Assembly (NCBI GenBank): GCA_021495925.1
Contig: JAKEKT010000081.1
Coordinates: 100,798-164,797 of the forward strand
Direction of reading: 5' to 3'
Length of the DNA: 64,000 bases
Origin: Diplodia intermedia
Lineage: Eukaryota > Ascomycota > Dothideomycetes > Botryosphaeriales > Botryosphaeriaceae
A model generated the notes under the pieces. The model saw nothing but the letters and a program-made list of their open reading frames with translations. It was not told where the DNA came from and did no database searches. This document shows, one piece after another, positions 55,955-64,000 of the stretch. Made by a program: the position numbers and the translations under genes. Numbering within the stretch: the stretch's first letter is position 1; each line of letters begins with the position of its first letter.

Positions 55955-57146
55955 GATGGTTGAGTGCAAGCGCGTCTCAGCAGCAGGTCGATGACGGCGG
56001 ATGGGGGAGACAGTGGCTGAAGTAGTCCGGTTCCGAGGGAAACAAGGTGCTCAAGCAGCGCTCCCGAGCACCTTGGTGGATGAGGGTGCTGCCATGGCGG
56101 CTGCGGCGGGGATGCAGGCACCAGTGACGATGAAATTACTCATCACGCAGGTGTGTGAGATGGGTCACCCAGGGCCCATTGAGGCGTGAGGCAGGTTCTG
56201 AGGGGCAGAGAGACGCGATGGAAGCCAGAGACGCCCGAGGGACGCGGAATATGCTCCGCGGCTTCCCATTGTGGCATCGTGGGCAGCCCACATTATTGGC
56301 AGCGTCAACCGGCGGCGACACCGCCAGAAGGGGCAACGTTTAATTTGGAAGCGCCCAGGAACGCGTATCTCACGGCCGGCGCAGGCAGGCCACACAGCGG
56401 GGACAAGGCAGGCAACTCGGCGCCAGGCCTAGAACGGGCTGTACGCCCAACGACGCCCGTACAACAACCTCCCGCCGCTCAGCAGCTCGTCGCGGACCCT
56501 CCTGGCCTCCGTCCTGCGCGGCCGCCGCCCGCCGTCCTCCTCTTCAACACCGCGCCGACCTGTGCGATGACGACGCCTCCCGGGATGCAGGATGCAGGGC
56601 TGAAAACTCACAGGCCACGAACCGCGGGCGCGGGCCCTCGATGATGGTGGATTCCATGTGCCTGGCCTGAAGCAGACGCGGGGGAGCAGCGGCGTGGGCC
56701 CAGAGCGCGCAACCCCGGACGCCGCGGCGGACAGGCCGCTGCCGCAGCCACGCTCGCGCGCAGACGGACGGGCAGGGCGCTTTGTGCGTGTCTCAGGGCG
56801 CGGCGGGCGCTACTGCAGCATGACGGACGGCGAGGCTCTCGAACGGGCGGACATCGACCGATTCAGCGCTGCCAGGGCGCCGCTTCTGTCGCCGGCGGTG
56901 TCTGGCAGGGTGCCGCACGCGTCTTCCCGCTGGAGACCGTTTTTCAGGCTGCCGGCTGACGTCAAGCGTTGGGGGACTGTCACGACGACGTTCGGGGCAG
57001 AAAGTCGAAGTCCGATCTGAACAAATGATCAGCGTCAGGCACCGCCCAAAAGGCGGCACTCGAGCAGCAAAGGACGACAACCACCGACATGCGCCGCTCG
57101 TAACCTGCCCTCCCCGACACGGCTCCCGCAGAGCTGTACCGCCTGA
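55955..57146. promoter_or_regulatory. Divergent intergenic region
   Basis: About 1.2 kb of GC-rich DNA between the PARG-like gene (-) and the histidine kinase gene (+). Open frames on both strands are Arg/Pro/Ala-rich and overlap. No RNA gene or repeat was recognised. The two promoters must lie here. Confidence 0.4.
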
Positions 57147-60100
57147 ATGACCGGCGCCGCCCGCATCCACGAGCTCCGCAAGTGCGTCCCCCGTGCCCGC
57201 CGCCTCCTCGCGCTCTCGCTCGTGTTCTCTCGCCAACCCGCGCTGACAGCCCGCACGCAGATATTCGGAAAACGGACAGCTCCCGCTCGCCAACGCCGCA
57301 TGTGAGCACCCGCTGGGCTGGCATCCCGCCCTCCAACTCCAGTCGCCGCTATGCGCCGCCCTGGCGGCCTTCACCGAGCTTGTCGTTGCGCGCCTTGGTA
57401 CGCTGTCTCCGCTCCGCAAACTTTGGCGCCCGCCTGACCGCCACTGCAGGAGTCTTCGCCGCCTTCGCGAGCCTGACCGACGGCCGCTCCCAGCGCGTGC
57501 TGGCCGGGACCTGGGGACAGACGGACGGACACAGCCGGGACGACGCGCCTCTGGGATGGCTGCAGGCCTGTGACGCCGACCAGCACGTCTGGCTGTCGCT
57601 GGCCCGCCGCGCCCTCGGCCTCGACACCCTCGCACGCGACCGCGCGTTTCCGGGTGGCGGCATCGCCGTCCAGCTCGACGAGGATCCCGGCGCCGCCAAT
57701 CTCAGCTGCGTCGTGCGCCCCCCGCACCTCAGATACTATGCCGCCGTCCCCATCCGCTCCCGCCGTGGACTCTGCATCGGCACCATCTTCGTCCTCGCCC
57801 GCGAGCCCCGCTTCGACTCCTTCGACGCCGATCTGGCCTTCCTGGCCTCCATTGCCGCCAAGTGCATGACCCAACTCGAAACAGCCCGGGAAAGCCACCT
57901 GAAGAGCCGCATTACGAGGATCAATGATGGCGTGTGCTCCTTCATCCACTCTAGAGACGCCGGCCCCGACGAACCCTCGACCGCCGTCCCGCCGACCTGC
58001 ACTGCCACCCCCGCCGCCGCCGAAAAAGCATCCAATGCCTCGACGACGCAATCGCTACCCGCTGCCTCTCACGACCCTTCGGCCAATGACACGAAACCGT
58101 CGCAACACGATGCCGGCGATGGCTCCACGCCTGGTACGGGGCGGACAACCTACAAAGAAGCATTCGCTCGGGCAGCAGCACACTTGAGATCTGCACTCGA
58201 CGTCGATGGCGTCCTGTTCGTCGATGGTTTAATTGGCTTCAATGGGGCTCTGACGCCATTGGCAAAGCGTGAACAGGAACTTGAAGACGAGATGAATCAC
58301 AAGGCCGGACGGAAGGATCCGTCAAAAGAGGATCCACAGTGGACACCAACCCCGGAGAATTCGGGGGTCGATTCGCCAGACGACGCACAACCGCCGGATG
58401 ACGGCTCCGGTCCCGCGGAGAGAACATTCACCAGTGCGGACTTTCAAAAGTCCACCCTTGTAAGACGGCCGGGCGAGATCCTCGCCATCTCTGTACCCAA
58501 CCCGCAGGCAAGACCACGCTTAAAGAACCTTTCCCTCAGCCCTTCTGACAAGGACTGCCTCGACGAACGTTTTCTGCGGAAGTTCCTTGCAAGATATCCT
58601 TCCGGTAAGGTCTGGTATTTCGATGAGGATGGCGCCCCCTACACGTTTTCTGACGGGGAGACTCTCGTGCCTGATGATCCGCGTGGTGAGGCGAACCAAT
58701 TTGCTGCTGCTTTCCGCGGCATCCGGCAACTCATTTTTGCGCCTTTGACGGATCCGGTGACGCTCAAGCGCTTGGCTGGATGTTATGCGTGGACAACTCG
58801 AGTCCATCCTGTCTTTACCCCGACTGCAGATCTCGGCGCCTTCAAGGGCTTCCTGCACTCTGTTGAAGCTGAGGTGTCTAGGATTGATACCGTAGCAGCA
58901 ATCAAACAGCAAGAGTCGTTCGTTTCGTCCGTCAGTCACGAATTGCGTACACCTCTGCATGGCATACTCGGCGCTGTTGAATTTCTTGGAGAGACAAAGC
59001 TGGATAGCTTCCAGCAAGGCTTGGCTGAAAGCATTCGTTCGTGCGGTTCGACATTACATGACACGCTCAGCAGTGTCCTCTCGTACTCGAAGATTAATCA
59101 ATTTGAGCGAAGACGGCACAAGTCCAAACACAAGATCTCTGAAGAGATCAAAGATGCCGTCGAGGAGCCAGACCATGATCTGCACGGTCTGCTCACCTCT
59201 GCCAACATTGCTACTCTCTGCGAGGAGGTTGTTGAGGTTACTGCTGGTGGTCACAGTTTCAACAAGCCGACTTCGACGGATGATCTTACCATCACCATAG
59301 ACGTCAAGTTCCAAGATAACTGGAACTTCCTGACAGAGCCTGGCGCCCTTCGACGCATCATGACAAACATTCTCGGTAACGCACTGAAGTACACAGAGAA
59401 GGGCTTCGTCAAAGTCGGCCTGGACATTGAGGACATGAGCAGCGAGCCGGCTGCTTCGAGCAAGCCAGGCCCCAAACTCAAGCTTATCAAATTCTCCGTG
59501 GCCGACTCGGGCAAGGGTATGTCGAAAGAATTCCTTGAGAAACACTTGAGCGTGCCCTTTACCCAAGAGGACACAATGGCGTCTCAGGGAGTGGGTCTAG
59601 GCATGTCAATTGTCAAAAGTCTTGTTGCGATGCTGGGCGGGAACATAAGGGTCCAGAGCCAGCTAGGCAAGGGCAGCACATTCACTGTCAGTATTCCCAT
59701 GGCTGCGGGGGACCCAAAGATTCCTTCCCCCGCCACTGTCGCTCTCGAGAAGGCGGTGCCCGAATTACGTCAAAGAAACCTCAACGTTGCCATTCGCGGC
59801 TTCCCTCATACCCTCCAAGAATCTTTCGAGGATTACTTGCGCAAGTGGTTCAACTGTAATATTCTCGCGCCCGAAGACAACGTCCAGCCCGATGTCCTTG
59901 TCGTGGATCAGGCCGCCCGGACTTTGTCCCAGGACATCCGCTCCCGGTATCGACCGAACAGCCTTGCCCTACTTAATGTTTCGATCTCCCCCTCTCTGCG
60001 CCGGCGGTCGGATAGCCTCGACTGGGGTTTCCGTTGTCGTCAGACAATATCGCGTCCCATTGGCCCTCACAAGCTTTCAAAAGCACTTCTCGCATGTGCG

Positions 60101-61161
60101 GACAGCTTGGCCGAGGAACTCTCCAGCCCTGACCTCCCACGTCCGGTCACTCAGCGACTCGAAACCAATCCGTCAAATCCCACCCGCATGGATGTCGACA
60201 CCACTGTCTCTCCGCGGAGTAAAGCCTTGGCTCGCGCTGCGGACCCGATCCAGTCCCTTGAGGACCTTCCTTCGCCCACTAAACGGCCGCGTCACTATCC
60301 TCCGGATGGATCATCGCCGCCAGATCTACCGACGTACCCATTCAGGGCACCATCTCCCTACTCTCACCATCCGCATGACTCACCAATCTCCCCAACAGCT
60401 CCTGCAGCAGCCCTAGCGCTTGAGCGGTCCCTACTTTCGCTCGGCTCCCCGGTCCAACCTGAAAGAACGCCTCGCCTTCTGCTTGTCGAAGACAATGCTG
60501 TCAACCTCAGGCTTCTCCAAACGTTCATGCTCAAAAAGGGCATTACCGATGCTGCGACTGCAGAGAACGGAAAGGTTGCAGTAGATCAAGTGGCAAAGGC
60601 GACAGAAGGGGGTAGTGGGTTCGACATCATCTTTATGGGTAAGCTTCTCCTCTCCAATCCCACGATTCCCGTCTGTATTACTAACATAACCTTGATACAG
60701 ACATATCCATGCCCATAATGGATGGCTTCGAAGCCACTCGCGCCATCCGCTCCATTGAACGCCGACAACGCCTCACCGGCTCTGCTCCGCCGGCCGCAGC
60801 ACCGCCGCCCCCAGCACCACCCCAACCGCCTCAACTGTCCCACAGCGTCTCCACTCCCTCGGAATCAGAGTTAAATACGCCTTACACAACGCCTTCCGCC
60901 GGTCAGGATCCTCATCAGCAACGAAGACGACGTCTCTCCCAAGCCTTCGTCGTCGCGCTAACAGGGCTGGCTTCGACAAAAGACGAGGACAAGGCGTACA
61001 ATTGCGGCGTCGACCTCGTCATCACAAAGCCCGTCAAGTTCGGGAAATTGACGGAGCTGTTCGAGAAGTGGGAGAAGGGGGAACTGAAAGGTGGTGGAGG
61101 AGGGGGCTTGGTGGATGATCTGGTGGAGGAAGAAAGCGAAGGAGGGATGGGGGTTGAATGA
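57147..61161 (+). CDS. Hybrid histidine kinase: GAF, HisKA, HATPase, receiver
   Basis: Four exons, 57147-57181, 57261-57397, 57450-60638 and 60701-61161, give 1273 residues. The start MTGAARIHELRK is in a tiny first exon, and the large frame has no in-frame ATG before its GAF-like part. A GAF-type sensor spans ~30-240 (LCAALAAFTELVVARL, then FASLTDGRSQRVLAGTWG). Next come a low-complexity linker, the HisKA H-box SVSHELRTPLHG with phosphoacceptor His554, the N-box NILGNALKYT, G-boxes ADSGKGMS and GVGLGMSIVKSLV, and a receiver domain (LLLVEDNAVNLRLLQ, DISMPIMDG with Asp1121, ALTG, TKPV). It should autophosphorylate and relay via an HPt protein to the Skn7/HOG-type response. No membrane helices, so it is cytosolic. 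The codon of Asp1121 is split by intron 3. The ligand and Catlett class are unassigned. Confidence 0.93.
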
Positions 61162-62038
61162 GAAATACGTGCGTCGAAGGGGTTGAAAGCTCACATGGGT
61201 GGCTATAGTTTCTTCATGCGTGCATCGATCAAGAAAGACCGGGGGGTTTTTTTTTTTTGACTCGCGCACGTTTAAAGAGGTGTATATTGTCTTTGTTATA
61301 AATTATTGGGAAAGCATTTTCTTTGGAAGCGTGGTGATGGGAAGAGGGAAGGAAGGGGGGCGCGTGGGCAGGAAGTGGGGGGTGGGGAGGGAAGGGAAGG
61401 CGGGGGAGAACAAACGGCTATTCTGTGTTTTTATCTTTCTTTTTATTTTCCCTTCTCTTTTTCTTTTTCTTTTGTGAGGAATGAATGGAAAGGCTATCGG
61501 AGATCATCACACACACGCACACGCACACAGACACACACACAAGTATGAGATTACGGCAAAACACTACACTACACTACACATCAACACACCATACTACACA
61601 ACACAACACAACATCACAAACACCACACTTCACACACACACCACCGCACCGCATCGCAGACCACACCAGACCAATCCAATCCCGCACAGAAACAGACGAG
61701 ACGCACGGGAGACGCGCGCCCTGTGCGCATAAACGACGAGGGCAACACGCACGCACGCACGCACGATTCCAACGGCGGAGCCCACCCCGACCTCCGGCGG
61801 AGGCAACGAACGAACGACGATGGCAGCGACGAACCTTGTATGGATGGGTTGCCAGGGAGCTGAGATGACGTCGAGGCTGAGAGAGAGGAACGGGAGCGGT
61901 ACGCGGTGGTTGGGGCCGGGATGGGTTGGTTTGGAGCAACGGCGGCGGCGGCGGCGGCGGTAGCGTGAGTGTCGGCAAAGGACGAAAGCGACGACCACAG
62001 CGGGGCGGCTAGCGTTGTGTTTTTATGGGGGAGAAAAG
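61162..62038. other. 3' flank of histidine kinase gene with simple repeats
   Basis: Holds the 3' UTR region and a run of microsatellites. These include T-runs (61246-61258), CA/CACG repeats (61508-61545), ACACT/ACAC-type repeats (61562-61640), GCAC repeats (61748-61767) and GGC repeats (~61935-61962). Open frames here follow the repeats and are not genes. Confidence 0.55.
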
Positions 62039-62060
62039 TTTTTTTTTTTTTTTTTTTTTT
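62039..62060 (+). repeat. Poly(T) tract at the GC-to-AT boundary
   Basis: 22 consecutive T separate GC-rich DNA from the AT-rich block. Read on the minus strand it is a poly(A) run. That would be the 3' tail of a non-LTR retroelement inserted in reverse orientation, if the block is such an element. Confidence 0.7.
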
Positions 62061-63032
62061 AGAGAGATGTTATAGGCTTAGACGGTGGTTATATTTTTTT
62101 TTTCTTATCTAGCTTTATTATATTTATCTATTATCTACTAAATTAGCGGTACTCTTTTTACGTTTCTATATTTATACTATTATTTAGCGTATAATATTAT
62201 TATAAGACTTAATATTTTAGTAATAGTTAAAAAGTAAGATATATTATTAGATTATATTAATAATAGTAATAGCGCTTTTCTATATTACTAATATACTTAG
62301 AGGTAACGAGAATTTAATAAGACTATACTTAGCGTAATTTAAGAAGACTAATATATATTACTTTTAACTATAATTTTATAAGTAAAAGAATAAAATCTTA
62401 TTTAGTACTTCTTTTAATAATAAAGTTTCTACGTATAATAAGCTAGTACGAGAAGATTATATCTACTATTAAAGCTAAGATAAAGAGAGACTTAGTTTAG
62501 TTAAGAATATATATATATTACTTTAAAAGATATTAAAAAGTTAAAAGCTAGAGAATAGTAATACGCTAAAAAGATAATATAAAATAAAATAAAAGACTAT
62601 AAGTTATTACTAAGTAAAACTTTAGCTAATAAATTTTTAATCTTCTTTATATAATTTTTAACTTCTCTTATACGATTTCTAATTTTCTCTAAGATATCTA
62701 TCTAAATCTCTAAATTTTATATAGAATTTTATAAGAATTTTACTATCTTTTTTACTAAATTAAAACCTCTTAATTATTATTCTATATATATTATTACTAA
62801 AGTATTATAAATCGTAGCTATCTAGCGATATTATCTAGTAATACTATCTAGTAATACTATCTAATAATATCTAGTAACTTTATACGCCGCTTACGCTTAT
62901 TACGGCGTAGTAAAAGCGCGAGAAGCGCGGCTTATATTCTTAAAAGCTATCTATATATATATTAAAATATAGTTACTTTTAGCGCCCGAGGTTTTATCTA
63001 TTTTTACTATATATTAAAATTAGCTCTCTAGT

Positions 63033-63692
63033 CTTTATACCGCGATATACCTCTAACGCTTCGAGTAATCTCTTAACTTTATATATAAAAGTTATAGAGC
63101 TCGCGATTCCCTATATTTTAATCTATAAATCGTGAAAATCCATCGTAGTTTAATAGAGAAATCTTAAAAAAATCGAAGAATGCGTGATTTTCTTAAACCT
63201 TCGTACCGCGATATATCTCTAACGCTTTAAGTAATTACTTAACTTTCTATATAAGAAATATAGAGAATTACGAGCTCTATAACTTTTATATATAAAGTTA
63301 GTCGATATCTCGAAGCGTTAGAGGTGCATCGTAAAAAAAAGTAAAAGTTTCTTAAATTATCTTAGCCTTCGTATCGCGATATACTACTAACGCTTCGAGA
63401 TATCGACTAACTTTCTATATAAGAAATGTAGAGAATTACGAGCTCTATAACTTTTATATATAAAGTTAGTTAATATCTCGAAGCGCTAGAGATGTATCGC
63501 GGTACGAAGATATAAAGAGAGAAATTTTTCGAACTATTATAGCCTTCGTACCGCGATGTACTACTAACGCTTCGAGATATCGACTAACTTTCTATACGAG
63601 AAATATAGAGAATTTTAAGCTCTATAACTTTTATATATAAAGTTAGTCGATATCTTAAAGCGCTAGAAGTACATCGCGGTATAAAGATATAA
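63033..63692. repeat. Tandem array of long imperfect palindromes
   Basis: Left arms starting with a ctt(c/t)(g/a)ta(c/t)cgcgat motif occur near 63033, 63198, 63366 and 63543, spaced 165-177 bases. In the last three copies a matching inverted right arm ends near 63331, 63510 and 63692, giving arms of roughly 45-50 bases around a ~60-base centre. The centre holds its own smaller palindrome (tatagag ... ctctata). The first copy has lost most of its right arm. The remaining GC sits mainly at the arm ends. Confidence 0.75.
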
Positions 63693-63777
63693 AGAGAGGA
63701 ATTTTACTATAATTTACTATTATTATACTAAGACTATATATAATTAAACGTTAAGTTTATTTTATAGAATTCGTACG

Positions 63778-63848
63778 ATTCTTTAGTAGTTTAGTTATAT
63801 AGATTTTAGTTAGAATAATAAAGGTTTTAAGTTTAATTCTCGCTAAAG
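63778..63848 (+). pseudogene. tRNA-like relic (RIP-degraded tRNA or tRNA-derived SINE head)
   Basis: A ~70-nt segment whose ends (ctttag at 63781 and ctaaag at 63842) are perfectly complementary, as in an acceptor stem. It has an A-box-like tagtagtttagt near the 5' end and a T-arm/B-box-like ggttttaagtttaattct near the 3' end. C-to-T and G-to-A changes would derive it from an ordinary tRNA. The anticodon cannot be assigned. Two further T-arm-like copies (aagttcgattctta) follow at ~63905 and ~63980. Confidence 0.4.
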
Positions 63849-64000
63849 TAACTATTTATTAATTATTAGAATTCTTTAATTTTTAAATTCTTTTAAGAGA
63901 TTTTAAGTTCGATTCTTATAAAAGTAATTAATAAATAAAATTTCTTAAAATTCTTTAATTTACTAATTTAAAAGATCTTAAGTTCGATTCTTATTAAAGT

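Larger units (their letters stand above)
62061..64000. repeat. AT-rich, RIP-like degenerate repeat block (continues past window)
   Basis: Nearly 2 kb dominated by TA, TT and AA steps. CpA and TpG dinucleotides are almost absent while CpG still occurs, the pattern left by repeat-induced point mutation (C to T preferentially at CpA). No open reading frame of any size survives. The block contains a palindromic tandem array and a tRNA-like relic, listed separately. The original element type cannot be identified. Confidence 0.85.

Noticed and set aside
61485..61998. Frames of 80-130 codons in the kinase 3' flank
   Set aside because: They translate microsatellites (His/Thr, Cys/Val runs) and have no independent support.
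63033..63692. CRISPR-like array
   Set aside because: Periodic repeats are long palindromes in a eukaryotic AT-rich block with no short constant repeat plus unique spacer structure.

Overview
The window is nuclear DNA of a filamentous ascomycete (Pezizomycotina). Genes are split by short introns (mostly 43-90 nt) with GTNNGT donors and CTRAC/CTAAC-type branch points. Gene families are typical of moulds: a CFEM receptor-like protein, a Gi-type G-alpha, a hybrid histidine kinase, Psd2, Mis13/Dsn1 and NB-ARC/TPR proteins. Intergenic DNA is GC-rich for the first 62 kb. It then switches abruptly to an extremely AT-rich, CpA/TpG-poor block that looks like repeat DNA mutated by RIP. The class (Sordariomycetes or Dothideomycetes) cannot be fixed from the sequence alone. 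All exon joins were inferred by eye from reading frame, splice signals and family motifs.

Layout. 0-34 kb is mostly conserved core: CFEM membrane protein (-), PRM10/ThrE-type membrane transporter (+), G-alpha (+, flanked by 5.4 and 3.9 kb without convincing genes), HAD phosphatase (+), C2-domain phosphatidylserine decarboxylase Psd2 (+), kinetochore subunit Mis13/Dsn1 (+), and a 1404-residue acidic low-complexity protein (+) built of repeated modules separated by LRGG(G) motifs. A 420-residue two-helix membrane protein (-) follows at 34.6-35.9 kb.

36.8-56 kb reads as an accessory island. It holds an AsaB/CmcJ-like oxygenase (+) and a DUF7580 protein with a helical N-terminus (-). The DUF7580 gene is divergent from an NLR-like gene (+) made of an N-terminal domain, C2H2-like fingers, NB-ARC and TPR. 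Next come an IFI6/IFI27 (ISG12)-like membrane protein (+), a second NLR-like gene (-) made of alpha/beta hydrolase, NB-ARC and TPR, an amidase (-) and a microbial-type PARG-like protein (-). The two NLR-like proteins share closely similar NB-ARC/TPR halves but carry unrelated N-terminal domains, and the ISG12-like gene lies between their 3' ends. This is the most likely novel functional unit, a candidate fungal programmed-cell-death or non-self-recognition locus.

57.1-61.2 kb encodes a 1273-residue GAF hybrid histidine kinase (+). From about 62.04 kb to the window end the DNA is a RIP-like AT block that starts with a 22-T run, contains a tandem array of long palindromes and carries a tRNA-like relic.
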